From positions 1 to 52,969 of the forward strand of contig DATLTS010000068.1 in the NCBI GenBank assembly GCA_035533475.1: DNA of 52,969 nt, in the 5' to 3' direction. The translations under genes and the position numbers were made by a program. Below are positions 18,240-30,523 of the stretch, piece by piece. How positions within the stretch are numbered: the first letter of the stretch is position 1; each line of letters begins with the position of its first letter. The DNA is from Mycobacteriales bacterium. Its GTDB lineage: Bacteria; Actinomycetota; Actinomycetes; DATLTS01. Under the pieces are notes generated by a model. It did no database searches. It was not told the origin of the DNA and was given only the letters and a program-made list of their open reading frames with translations.

Positions 18240-19349
18240 GTGCGGGAGTACGCGCTGACTCTCGTCGTTGTCGCCGGGGTGACCTACGTAATGACCCCGC
18301 TGGTCCGTCGACTCGCGGTTGCGCTGGGCGCGTTGGCGCGGGTCCGCGATCGTGATGTCCACACCATCCCGACGCCGAAACTCGGCGGGATCGCCATGTA
18401 CGCCGGGATCGCGGCTGGCCTGCTTGTCGCGAGCCGGCTGCCCACGCTGCAGCGGGTCTTCATCTCCTCGGCGACTCGCGGCGTGTTGTTCGGCGGTGCG
18501 TTGCTCGTCGTGCTCGGTGCGCTCGACGACCGCTACGAGCTCGACGCGCTCACCAAGCTGGCGGGCCAGATCCTCGCTGCCGGGATCATGGTGTTGCAGG
18601 GGGTGCAGCTACTTTTCCTCCCGTTCCCGCACTTCGAGCTGTCACTTAGCCCAGACGTGGGTGTGCCGGCGACAGTGCTGCTCGTCGTCCTCACCATCAA
18701 CGCGGTTAACTTCCTCGACGGGCTGGACGGGCTGGCGGCCGGGATCGTCTGCATCGCTTCGCTGGCGTTCTTCGCGTACTCCTACCAGCTCTCTGTGGTG
18801 CACCACTTCGACCGGGCGACCGCCCCCACGCTCCTGACGGCCGTGTGCGCAGGGGCATGCGTGGGCTTCCTGCCGCACAACTTCAACCCGGCACGGGTCT
18901 TCATGGGAGATTCGGGATCCATGCTGCTCGGGCTGATGCTTGCCGCATCGACGATCAGCCTCACTGGCCAGCTCGATGCGAACGCCGTGCAGAACTCCGA
19001 CGTCTTCCCCGCGCTGCTCCCGCTGCTCGTACCGCTCGCTGTTCTTGCCGTTCCACTCGTCGATCTTCTCCTCGCGGTAATTCGCCGGACCCGTAGCGGC
19101 CGGGCCCCGTGGGCACCGGACAAGGCGCATCTGCACCATCGGCTCCTCGAGATCGGGCACACCCAGACCCGGGCCGTCCTCATCATGTACTTCTGGTCGG
19201 CACTGTTGGCCGGAACCGCCGTCGCCGTGTCGATCACGCACGGCACCGTTCCGGTGCTCGCTGTCGCCGGCAGCCTGGCCGTCCTGCTGGTGCTCGTCAG
19301 CAGCCGGCCACGGTGGTGGGCCCGCCGCGCGGCCGCGGTCCGCCGGTAA
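18240..19349 (+). CDS. wecA: MraY/WecA family polyprenyl-phosphate GlcNAc-1-phosphate transferase
   Basis: This integral membrane enzyme transfers a sugar-1-phosphate from a UDP-sugar to polyprenyl phosphate, the first step of a cell-wall polymer. Signatures are HTIPTPKLGG, LGALDDRYELD, the Asp-rich NFLDGLDGLAAG, VFMGDSGSMLLG and AHLHHRLLEIGH. About ten hydrophobic segments span its 369 residues. It sits directly before the ATP synthase genes, where Mycobacterium has Rfe/WecA and Streptomyces its relative. The likely product is a linkage unit for arabinogalactan- or teichoic-type polymers. The GTG start at 18240 lies 35 bases after glyA. Confidence 0.9.
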   Translation: MREYALTLVVVAGVTYVMTPLVRRLAVALGALARVRDRDVHTIPTPKLGGIAMYAGIAAGLLVASRLPTLQRVFISSATRGVLFGGALLVVLGALDDRYELDALTKLAGQILAAGIMVLQGVQLLFLPFPHFELSLSPDVGVPATVLLVVLTINAVNFLDGLDGLAAGIVCIASLAFFAYSYQLSVVHHFDRATAPTLLTAVCAGACVGFLPHNFNPARVFMGDSGSMLLGLMLAASTISLTGQLDANAVQNSDVFPALLPLLVPLAVLAVPLVDLLLAVIRRTRSGRAPWAPDKAHLHHRLLEIGHTQTRAVLIMYFWSALLAGTAVAVSITHGTVPVLAVAGSLAVLLVLVSSRPRWWARRAAAVRR

Positions 19350-19515
19350 ATCGGTTCCCGCCGGCGGCATGGCCGACCCGACTTCCCGAGCGCGCTAGGC
19401 AGCGTGGTAGCGTCCGTTCGCTCCGAGCGGGACGGGCGGCGCCGCGCCAGCCGAACCGCCCGCCGGTGCGATGCGCTAGTCGTGCCGGCCCGACCCTCGA
19501 TGGAGATGACCGTGA

Positions 19516-19767
19516 GTGCCTGCATCAGCCGACCCGGGCCCCCCGGGTAAGCAATGGGAACCACCCCGGCGCGGGCCGGATGTGGGCACGCTGCTGACGC
19601 TCGGTACGATGACGGCACTGTGCCTGGTGGCCGGGATGGGGCTCGGTTGGCTCCTGGACCGGCAGCTCGCCAGCACTCCCGTATTCACCCTCGTGGGCTT
19701 GGCGGCCGGCATCCTCGCGGCCGGCCTCGCTACCTGGTGGCAGATCCGCACGTATTTCAGGGACTGA
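19516..19767 (+). CDS. AtpZ/AtpI-like small membrane protein of the ATP synthase operon
   Basis: The 83-residue protein has a Pro-rich N-terminus and two hydrophobic segments (about 25-45 and 55-73) with the pattern GMGLGWLLDRQL, typical of small F1Fo-associated proteins (AtpZ/AtpI-like, DUF-type). Such proteins help c-ring assembly or magnesium and calcium transport. GTG at 19516 was chosen because it has GGAG ten bases upstream. It is the first gene of the atp operon. Confidence 0.75.
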   Translation: MPASADPGPPGKQWEPPRRGPDVGTLLTLGTMTALCLVAGMGLGWLLDRQLASTPVFTLVGLAAGILAAGLATWWQIRTYFRD

Positions 19768-19780
19768 GACGGAAGGTCTA

Positions 19781-20185
19781 GTGCACGCCTATCCCGGGCA
19801 GCCGCTCTCCGAGGTTGCAGTCAACTACCGCCGGACGCTGATCGTGGCGTTGATCGTCGGCGGGGTCGCTCTCGCGGCGCTTTCGCTCACCGGCTCCTAC
19901 GCCGCTGGCCTGCTGGTGTGCGTGGGGCTCGGCCTCGGCGCATATAACTCCCGGATGGTGGCGCATGGGGCCGCCCGGATCGCCGCTGGGGAACGCACCT
20001 ATCGGAAGCGCCGTTTCGTCGGAGGCGCCCTCGGACGGCTCGCGGTCATCAGCGCGATCGCACTGCTCCTGCTCGTCGCGGTCCGTCCGGGCGGCTGGGG
20101 AGTGCTGGTGGGCCTCGCGGGCTTCCAGGTCCTGCTCCTCACGATGGCCGCGCGGCCGCTGTTGCAGGAGATCCGGAAGTCATGA
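19781..20185 (+). CDS. atpI: ATP synthase subunit I-like membrane protein
   Basis: The 134-residue product has four predicted membrane segments separated by basic loops (GERTYRKRRF). It occupies the place of atpI immediately before atpB, with a four-base overlap (ATGA) with the atpB start. AtpI helps assemble the c-ring. The GTG start at 19781 lies 13 bases after the preceding gene. Sequence similarity in this family is weak, so the call rests mainly on topology and position. Confidence 0.75.
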   Translation: MHAYPGQPLSEVAVNYRRTLIVALIVGGVALAALSLTGSYAAGLLVCVGLGLGAYNSRMVAHGAARIAAGERTYRKRRFVGGALGRLAVISAIALLLLVAVRPGGWGVLVGLAGFQVLLLTMAARPLLQEIRKS

Positions 20186-20898
20186 TCCGGCTACCCGCGG
20201 CCGACATTCAGATCGGGGACCATGTCACCCGCAAGTTCTTCGGGCTGACGTTCAACGTCGACACGATCTGGTCCACCCTGATCGCGGCGGCGATCGTCCT
20301 GGTGCTCGGGCTCTGGGTCCGGCGCAGACTGACGCACGGAGTTCCCGGTAAGCTCCAGCTGTTCTTCGAGACCGTCGCCGCTGCCGTCCAGAAGCAGGTT
20401 CACGACAGCATCGGGGTCGACGTTGTCCCGGCAGCCGTGCCGTTGGCGATGGCCCTGTTCCTGTTCATCCTGGTTGCGAACTGGATCGGCCAGCTGCCGT
20501 TCGGCGACACGCCCAACTACATCCCGCCACCGACCGCGGATACGAACCTCACCTATGCGTTGGCCTTCACCGTCGTCTTCTGGGTCCACGCGGCTGCGAT
20601 CCGCCGGCGGGGGTTCTTCCCGTACGTCAAGAGTTTCTTCAAGCCGCTGTGGTTGTCCCCAATCAAGATCATCGAGGAGATTGCGAAGCCCATCACGCTC
20701 GCGCTGAGGTTGTTCGGCAATATCTTCTCCGGCGGCATCATGCTGGCCCTCATCGGAATCATGCCGGTGTTCATCCTGTGGGCGCCGAACCTGATCTGGA
20801 AGGTCTTCGACTCCGCGATCGGCGTCATCCAGGCCTTCATCTTCGCGCTCCTTACGATCTTGTATTTCAGCTTCGCCGTGTCGGAGCAGGGACACTGA
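20182..20898 (+). CDS. atpB: F1Fo ATP synthase subunit a
   Basis: Subunit a forms the proton half-channels beside the c-ring. The essential arginine is R176 in ALRLFGN on the penultimate helix. The 238-residue protein has five to six hydrophobic helices. The ATG at 20182 overlaps atpI. Confidence 0.96.
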   Translation: MIRLPAADIQIGDHVTRKFFGLTFNVDTIWSTLIAAAIVLVLGLWVRRRLTHGVPGKLQLFFETVAAAVQKQVHDSIGVDVVPAAVPLAMALFLFILVANWIGQLPFGDTPNYIPPPTADTNLTYALAFTVVFWVHAAAIRRRGFFPYVKSFFKPLWLSPIKIIEEIAKPITLALRLFGNIFSGGIMLALIGIMPVFILWAPNLIWKVFDSAIGVIQAFIFALLTILYFSFAVSEQGH

Positions 20899-20952
20899 CG
20901 CGGGCCGCCGGCTAGTCCAGAAATTTCCCCCGGTTCCGTACCAAGGAGAGAA

Positions 20953-21216
20953 ATGGCAGCGAACACGCTCAACCAAGCGATCCAATACGCCGGCGCCTTC
21001 ACCGGCGGCGGCCTGGCTCTCGGCGGGGGCGCCATCGGCGCTGCCATCGGCGACGGATTGGCCGGCAGCTCGACGATCGCCGGCGTGGCCCGGCAGCCGG
21101 AGGCTCAGGGCCGACTGTTCTCGATCTTCTTCCTCACGGTGGGTCTCGTTGAGGCGATGTACTTCATCAATCTCGCATTCATGGCCCTGTTCGTCTTCGT
21201 CCTCGCGAAGAAGTAG
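20953..21216 (+). CDS. atpE: F1Fo ATP synthase subunit c
   Basis: This 87-residue hairpin protein builds the rotor ring. The first helix has the glycine repeat [16 protein letters not shown], the loop RQPEAQG, and the second helix the proton-carrying E67 (in VGLVEAMYF). A strong AAGGAGAG site lies seven bases upstream of the ATG, in line with the high copy number needed. Confidence 0.97.
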   Translation: MAANTLNQAIQYAGAFTGGGLALGGGAIGAAIGDGLAGSSTIAGVARQPEAQGRLFSIFFLTVGLVEAMYFINLAFMALFVFVLAKK

Positions 21217-21221
21217 CCGGG

Positions 21222-21767
21222 ATGCGCCTGAACGTCCTTGCGGCGTCGGGCCAGAGCAACTTCCTGGTCCCGAACGCCACATTCATCGTCGAACTGGTCA
21301 TCTTCTTTGTGATCCTGGGTGTACTGGCCAAGTGGATCCTGCCCTTCGTTCAGAAGGCGATGAACGAGCGGCAGCAGTTCATCCAGCAGCAGCTGGACGA
21401 GAGCCAGGCGGCCCGCGAGCGGCTGGAGAAGGCCGAGGAGGAGTACAAGGCGGCGGTCGCCAAGACCAAAGCCGAGCTGGCCGAGATCCGCGAGCAGGCA
21501 CACGCAGACGCGCAGCGGAGCAAGAACGAGATCCTCGCCGAAGCCCGGGAGGAGGCGGCCCGCATTTTGGCGCGCACCGAGGAACAACTCGGCGCCGAAC
21601 GCCAGCGCGTTTTCGAGGAGCTCCGGACCCAGATCGGCACCCTCGCGGTCGAGCTGGCCGGGCGGATCGTCGGGGAGCAGCTCAGTGACGACGCCCTGCA
21701 GCACCGGGTCGTCGAGCGATTCCTCGCCGAGCTCGAACAGCCGGAAACCGCCGAGCAGGTCCGCTGA
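21222..21767 (+). CDS. atpF: F1Fo ATP synthase subunit b
   Basis: The 181-residue peripheral-stalk subunit has one N-terminal membrane helix (about 20-42, VELVIFFVILGVLAKWIL) and a long, highly charged coiled coil. It forms the stator linking Fo to F1 with the delta subunit. Its stop overlaps the atpH start (TGATG). Confidence 0.95.
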   Translation: MRLNVLAASGQSNFLVPNATFIVELVIFFVILGVLAKWILPFVQKAMNERQQFIQQQLDESQAARERLEKAEEEYKAAVAKTKAELAEIREQAHADAQRSKNEILAEAREEAARILARTEEQLGAERQRVFEELRTQIGTLAVELAGRIVGEQLSDDALQHRVVERFLAELEQPETAEQVR

Positions 21768-22582
21768 TGCAAGGCGCCAGCCGCGCGTCGCTGGCCGTCG
21801 GACGGCGGCGCTTGGATGCCCTCGGCACCGAGCTCGCCGAGGACGCTTTGATGGGGCTCGCCGACGACCTGTTCGCCGCGGTTCGCCTGCTGGACGGGGA
21901 GCACGGCCTGCGGCGGACGTTGTCCGACCCCGGGCTCCCGGGGGAAGCCAAGCAGAACGTGATCGCGCAGTTGCTCGGGTCGCAGATGTCGCCGGCTGCG
22001 GTCGGCGTCGTCCAGGCACTGGCCGCCGGAAGGTGGTCGCGGTCGGTCGACCTTGTCGACTCGATCGAGCGGCTCGCCGTCGAAGCCTTGTTCGCCCGGG
22101 CCGAGCGCGCCGGCAGTCTCGACGAGGTCGAGGACCAGCTTTTCCGCTTCGGCCGGATCGTGGACCGTGAGCCTGCGCTTTGGGCGGCGCTTGCCGACCC
22201 CACACTCCCTACCGAGAACAAGCTGGAGCTGGTGCACGCGCTGCTCGCCGGGAAGGTCACCCCGGTCAGCTTGCGCCTGATCGACAGCGTCGTCCGCCAG
22301 CCGCGTGGCCGAGCGGTCGACGAGGCGGTAGCGGAGCTGGCCCGGCTCGCGGCGGAAAGGCAGTCCAGATACATCGCCGATGTGCACGCCACTGTCGAGC
22401 TCACCGAGGCCGAACGGGCGCGGCTCACCGACCGGCTGGGCGCGATGTTCGACCATGACGTGCGGCTGCAGGTGAGCATCGACCCGGCACTCGTCGGCGG
22501 CATTGTCATCCGGGTCGGGGACGAGGTCATCGACGGCAGCGTGGCCACCCGCCTGAGCCAGGCGCTGCGCGGACTGACCTGA
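21767..22582 (+). CDS. atpH: F1Fo ATP synthase subunit delta
   Basis: The 271-residue protein is longer than the roughly 180 residues of Escherichia coli, as is usual in actinobacteria, because of an N-terminal addition. The C-terminal [16 protein letters not shown] is the recognisable delta/OSCP signature. Unlike in Mycobacterium it is not fused to a second b subunit. Confidence 0.94.
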   Translation: MQGASRASLAVGRRRLDALGTELAEDALMGLADDLFAAVRLLDGEHGLRRTLSDPGLPGEAKQNVIAQLLGSQMSPAAVGVVQALAAGRWSRSVDLVDSIERLAVEALFARAERAGSLDEVEDQLFRFGRIVDREPALWAALADPTLPTENKLELVHALLAGKVTPVSLRLIDSVVRQPRGRAVDEAVAELARLAAERQSRYIADVHATVELTEAERARLTDRLGAMFDHDVRLQVSIDPALVGGIVIRVGDEVIDGSVATRLSQALRGLT

Positions 22583-22634
22583 CCGTCGAAACCACCGAGA
22601 CGGCACCGAGCCCACGAGGAAACGAGACAGCGAC

Positions 22635-24407
<1,773 letters not shown>

Positions 24408-24410
24408 CCG

Positions 24411-26752
<2,342 letters not shown>

Positions 26753-26757
26753 TAGCC

Positions 26758-27147
26758 ATGGCCACCATGCACGTTGAACTCGTCTCTCCGGAACGCGAGG
26801 TGTGGTCCGGAGAGGCCGAGGCTGTGTTCGCCCGGACGACGGACGGCGAGCTCGGCATCCTGCCCGGTCATGCCCCGATGATCGGCGCTCTCGTTGATCA
26901 TCCGGTCCGGATCGTGCGCGGCGAGGGGGATGAACTGGTGGCCGCCGTTTTTGGCGGATTCCTGTCCGTGCTCGAATCCGGGGTATCGGTCCTTGCCGAA
27001 ACGGTCGAGCTCGTGGACGAGATAGACGTGGCGAACGCTCGGCAGGAACTCGATCGTAACCGCGGCGCCGGCCCGGAGGACCAGGAGGCGCGGGTGGTGG
27101 CCAGCCGGGCCGAAGCCCGGTTGCGGGCGGCTGGCGAGTCGGTCTAG
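26758..27147 (+). CDS. atpC: F1Fo ATP synthase subunit epsilon
   Basis: The 129-residue subunit has the beta-sandwich signature LGILPGHAPMIGAL and a C-terminal Ala/Arg/Glu-rich helical part. It couples gamma to the c-ring and can inhibit ATP hydrolysis. Its stop codon (27145-27147) directly abuts the stop codon of the convergent adenosyltransferase gene. Confidence 0.95.
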   Translation: MATMHVELVSPEREVWSGEAEAVFARTTDGELGILPGHAPMIGALVDHPVRIVRGEGDELVAAVFGGFLSVLESGVSVLAETVELVDEIDVANARQELDRNRGAGPEDQEARVVASRAEARLRAAGESV

Positions 27148-27720
27148 CTAGCGGCGCTTGTCGCCCGGCACCCAGGTGACGTCGCCTCGTCCCGCGTTCG
27201 CCACCCGGGCGAGGATGAACAGCAGGTCGGAAAGCCGGTTCAGGTAGCGGGCCGGCGCCGGATTCGTCGAATCCGGCTCGGCCGCCAGCAACTCCCAGAC
27301 CCGACGCTCCGCCCGGCGCGAAACGGTGCGGGCCACATGGAGCAGCGCGGCGCCCGGCGCCCCCCCTGGCAACACGAAGCTCGACAGCGGCTGCAACCGC
27401 GCGTTGAAGTCGTCGCACGCGTGCTCGAGCCGTTCGATGTAGCTCTCGTCGATCCGCAGAGGCGGATAGGCGGGGTCGCTCACAACTGGCGTGCAAAGAT
27501 CCGCGCCCACGTCGAACAGGTCGTTCTGCACTTCGAGGAGCAGGGTCGCGACGTCCGCCGCGAGATCGCCGAGGGCCAGCGCTACGCCGATCGCGGCATT
27601 GGTCTCGTCGACGTCGGCGTACGCGCCGATCCGCGGACTCGTCTTGAGCGCTCGGCTCAGATCGCCGAGTGACGTCGCGCCGTCGTCACCGGTACGGGTG
27701 TAGATCCGGGTGAGATGCAC
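27148..27720 (-). CDS. PduO-type cob(I)alamin adenosyltransferase
   Basis: The enzyme transfers the adenosyl group of ATP to cob(I)alamin, making coenzyme B12. The 190-residue protein starts at GTG 27720 (encoding [20 protein letters not shown] in part), with the ATP-binding TRTGDDG motif, SFVLPGG, and the RRAERRVW signature. A longer upstream frame overlaps the start of murA and is rejected. Its product is needed by the B12 mutases at 30524 and 42971. The same gene lies between atpC and murA in Mycobacterium (Rv1314c). Confidence 0.93.
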   Translation of the reverse strand: MHLTRIYTRTGDDGATSLGDLSRALKTSPRIGAYADVDETNAAIGVALALGDLAADVATLLLEVQNDLFDVGADLCTPVVSDPAYPPLRIDESYIERLEHACDDFNARLQPLSSFVLPGGAPGAALLHVARTVSRRAERRVWELLAAEPDSTNPAPARYLNRLSDLLFILARVANAGRGDVTWVPGDKRR

Positions 27721-27789
27721 GGTGGAACGTTGCTTGGGTTTCGATCCGCGACTGGCCGGCACCCTTCCGACCCTACCGGCGTGGCCATC

Positions 27790-27795
27790 TACCAT
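27790..27795 (+). promoter_or_regulatory. Putative -10 box for leaderless murA transcript
   Basis: TACCAT lies six bases before the murA ATG at 27802, within the 81-base divergent region shared with the adenosyltransferase gene. No ribosome-binding site is seen. Confidence 0.35.
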
Positions 27796-27801
27796 GACCC
27801 G

Positions 27802-29073
27802 ATGGAGCGCTTCCGGGTGGTCGGCGGAGCGCGGCTGACCGGTGAGGTTGCGGTCACCGGGGCGAAAAACAGCGTGCTCAAGGTCATGGCTGCCGCGCTG
27901 CTCGCCCCGGGCACCACGCGCCTGACCAACGTCCCGGACATCGTCGACGTCCCGATCATGGCGAGCGTGCTCCGTGGACTCGGCGCTGAAGTCAGCGGGA
28001 GCCCGCCGGCCATCGAGATCACCGTCGGCGAGGCCCTGGGGCACGAGGCGGACTACGACCATGTGCGCCGAATCCGGGGCAGCGTCTGCGTCCTCGGTCC
28101 ACTGATCGCGCGGTGCGGACGGGCCCGGGTTGCGCTACCCGGTGGCGACGCCATCGGCTCCCGGCAGCTCGACCTGCACGTGGGTGGTCTGCGGCGACTC
28201 GGCGCGACCATCGACATCGAACACGGCTACCTGCTCGCCGAGGCTGGTGGCCTTACTGGCGCGCCGATCTGGCTCGACTTCCCCAGCGTCGGTGCCACTG
28301 AGAACATTCTGATGGCGGCGGTACTGGCCAAAGGGACGACGGTCATCGACAATGCCGCGCGCGAGCCGGAGATCGTCGATCTTTGCGAGATGCTCATCGG
28401 GATGGGTGCCCAGATCGGCGGGGTCGGCACCTCGACCCTCGAGATCGATGGCGTGCACGAACTGCACCCCGCAACCCACGAGGTGGTTCCAGACCGGATC
28501 GTCGCTGGAACATTTGCCGTGGGCGCGGTGATGACTCGGGGCGACATCACTGTCCGCAACGCGCGCGCCACCCACCTGGAGCTCGCCCTGGACAAACTCG
28601 TCCAGGCCGGCGCGGACGTCGAAATCACCGGTGACGGGTTCCGGGTCAGGATGGACCGACGGCCACGGGCGGTCGACGTCGTAACGCTGCCGCATCCGGG
28701 CTTCCCCACCGATCTACAGCCGCTCGTAATCGCCCTGTCTTCGGTCTCCGACGGGGTGGCCTTCGTCACCGAAAACATCTTCGAGGGCAGGTTCATGTTC
28801 GTGGACGAGCTCATCCGGCTGGGAGCGGATGCCCGCACCGACGGTCACCACGCCGTCGTCCGCGGTCGCGAGCGGCTCTCCGCTGCCCCGGTTCGGGCGA
28901 CCGACATCCGAGCCGGGGCGGCGCTCGTTATGGCCGGCTTGGTCGCCGACGGGGTAACGACGGTGACCGGGGCTTACCACATCGATCGCGGATACGCCGG
29001 CTTTGCCGAGCAGCTACGCGGTCTCCAGGCAGAGGTCAGCCGGGAGCCCGAGGACAGCCCACTCGAGGAGTAA
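27802..29073 (+). CDS. murA: UDP-N-acetylglucosamine 1-carboxyvinyltransferase (Asp variant)
   Basis: MurA adds enolpyruvate from PEP to UDP-GlcNAc, the first committed step of peptidoglycan synthesis. The 423-residue protein has [10 protein letters not shown] near the N-terminus (K22, N23) and [17 protein letters not shown] and RIGADA-like later motifs. The active-site loop reads GGDAIGSRQ: residue 116 is Asp where most enzymes have the fosfomycin-reactive Cys. The same substitution makes Mycobacterium tuberculosis MurA fosfomycin resistant. ATG at 27802 gives the standard N-terminus; the upstream open frame is not used. Confidence 0.95.
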   Translation: MERFRVVGGARLTGEVAVTGAKNSVLKVMAAALLAPGTTRLTNVPDIVDVPIMASVLRGLGAEVSGSPPAIEITVGEALGHEADYDHVRRIRGSVCVLGPLIARCGRARVALPGGDAIGSRQLDLHVGGLRRLGATIDIEHGYLLAEAGGLTGAPIWLDFPSVGATENILMAAVLAKGTTVIDNAAREPEIVDLCEMLIGMGAQIGGVGTSTLEIDGVHELHPATHEVVPDRIVAGTFAVGAVMTRGDITVRNARATHLELALDKLVQAGADVEITGDGFRVRMDRRPRAVDVVTLPHPGFPTDLQPLVIALSSVSDGVAFVTENIFEGRFMFVDELIRLGADARTDGHHAVVRGRERLSAAPVRATDIRAGAALVMAGLVADGVTTVTGAYHIDRGYAGFAEQLRGLQAEVSREPEDSPLEE

Positions 29074-29151
29074 TCCGCTCGCCCGGGGCCGCTAGCCTGA
29101 CCCGGCGACGGTGGCAGAGCCGTCGAACCGTCGAGCGGGTCGGGGTGCAAC

Positions 29152-30006
29152 GTGGCACAGACATTGGTTGTTATCGGGGCTGGCCTCATGGGCTCGGGGA
29201 TCGCCCAGGTTGCCGCTCAAGCCGGCTGGGAGGTGCGGCTTCGTGACGTGGGGGCGGAGCCCCTGGAGCGGGCATCGACGGCCATCCGCACGTCACTCGA
29301 TCGTTTCGTCACTAAGGGTCGGCTGGCTGCGGACGAGGCGGACGCCACCTTCGCGCGGATCGCCCTGACGACCGACCTCGACGCCGCGGGCGACGCCGAC
29401 GTCGTGGTCGAGGCTGTTTTCGAGGCGCTGGACGTCAAGCGGGAGGTGTTCGCCCAACTCGACCGGATCTGCCCGGAACGCGCCGTGCTTGCGACGAACA
29501 CCAGTGCGATCCCGATCACGTCGATCGCCGCCGTGACCAGCCGGCCGGAGCAGGTGGTCGGAACGCACTTCTTCTCCCCGGTCCCCATGATGCGCCTCTG
29601 CGAACTCGTGCGCGGCTACAAGACATCGGACCGGACGCTGGCCACGGCGCGCGAATTCGCCGAGGGCCTTGGAAAAACTTGCATCGTCGTCCGCCGCGAC
29701 GTGGCCGGGTTCGTCACCACCAGGTTGATCGCTGCGCTGTCCGTGGAAGCGGTACGCCTGGTTGAGTCGGGGGTGGCCACGGCAGAGGACGTCGACACGG
29801 CGTGCCGACTGGGCTTCGGGCATGCCATGGGGCCACTTCAGACCATGGACCTCACCGGCGTGGACATCATGGTGAACGCGGCAAGCAACATTTACGCCGA
29901 CACTCAGGACGAGAAGTTCTTCCCGCCGGAAACCCTGTCGCGGATGGTGGCGGCGGGCGATCTCGGACGCAAGACCGGCCGCGGCTGGTACGAGTATCCG
30001 GGCTGA
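29152..30006 (+). CDS. 3-hydroxybutyryl-CoA dehydrogenase
   Basis: The 284-residue enzyme interconverts acetoacetyl-CoA and 3-hydroxybutyryl-CoA. The NAD-binding motif is GAGLMGSGIAQ (7-17); catalytic Ser and His lie in TNTSAIPIT and THFFSPVP, followed by the FVTTRLIAAL helix and GHAMGPLQTMDLTG of the C-terminal domain. It starts at GTG 29152. A TAGCCT box at 29093 could drive it. Together with thiolase, Ccr and Ecm it fits the ethylmalonyl-CoA pathway, but butyrate metabolism or polyhydroxybutyrate are alternatives. Confidence 0.9.
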   Translation: MAQTLVVIGAGLMGSGIAQVAAQAGWEVRLRDVGAEPLERASTAIRTSLDRFVTKGRLAADEADATFARIALTTDLDAAGDADVVVEAVFEALDVKREVFAQLDRICPERAVLATNTSAIPITSIAAVTSRPEQVVGTHFFSPVPMMRLCELVRGYKTSDRTLATAREFAEGLGKTCIVVRRDVAGFVTTRLIAALSVEAVRLVESGVATAEDVDTACRLGFGHAMGPLQTMDLTGVDIMVNAASNIYADTQDEKFFPPETLSRMVAAGDLGRKTGRGWYEYPG

Positions 30007-30102
30007 CGTTGGTGCTGCCAGGCGAATATCTCTCCGGCGCGGCAACCAAAAATCGATGGCCGGCGTCTGTACGGTCGAAGGAGTCCAAGGTATGGGAGCG
30101 TC

Positions 30103-30426
30103 ATGTTGGTCCGCGAGGGGCAGCTGGACCGGGTGGTCGTACTGACCGGTCCGGTTGATGCGGCCAGCGTGCCCGACCTCCGACTCAAGCTGCACGCGGC
30201 AATCGACGCCGCCGCCGCCGCCGACGAGGACCTGATCGTCGACCTTGCCGGAGTCTTCGTGATCGACGCGACCGGTCTCGGCCTGCTGGTCGGGGCGCAT
30301 CGCCGCGCGTCACGCACTGGCTGCCGGCTGGTGCTTCGCTCGGTGCCACCGCAGATGAGCCGGCTGCTGCGCGTCACCCGGCTGAACCGGATCCTGCACA
30401 TCGAGGGGCCGGTTCCCGCGGTCTAG
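30103..30426 (+). CDS. STAS-domain protein (anti-sigma factor antagonist-like)
   Basis: The 107-residue protein is a single STAS domain: strand LDRVVVLTGPVD, LIVDLAG, the IDATGLGLLVGAHRR helix and the C-terminal part MSRLLRVTRLNRILHI. Family members bind anti-sigma kinases and are switched by phosphorylation of the Ser in D-S-[ST]-G. Here that position is Ala56, followed by Thr57, so normal Ser phosphorylation is not possible. GGGAG lies four bases before the ATG; a TACGGT box is at 30070. No cognate kinase or sigma gene is nearby. Confidence 0.8.
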   Translation: MLVREGQLDRVVVLTGPVDAASVPDLRLKLHAAIDAAAAADEDLIVDLAGVFVIDATGLGLLVGAHRRASRTGCRLVLRSVPPQMSRLLRVTRLNRILHIEGPVPAV

Positions 30427-30523
30427 TTCGCGGGATCGCCGGCTCCCGCCCCGCTGCCTCCTTCTTCGTGCCGGCGTGGTCCACGCTCCCGCTACCATCG
30501 GGGTGGGCGAGTGGAGGCAGCCG

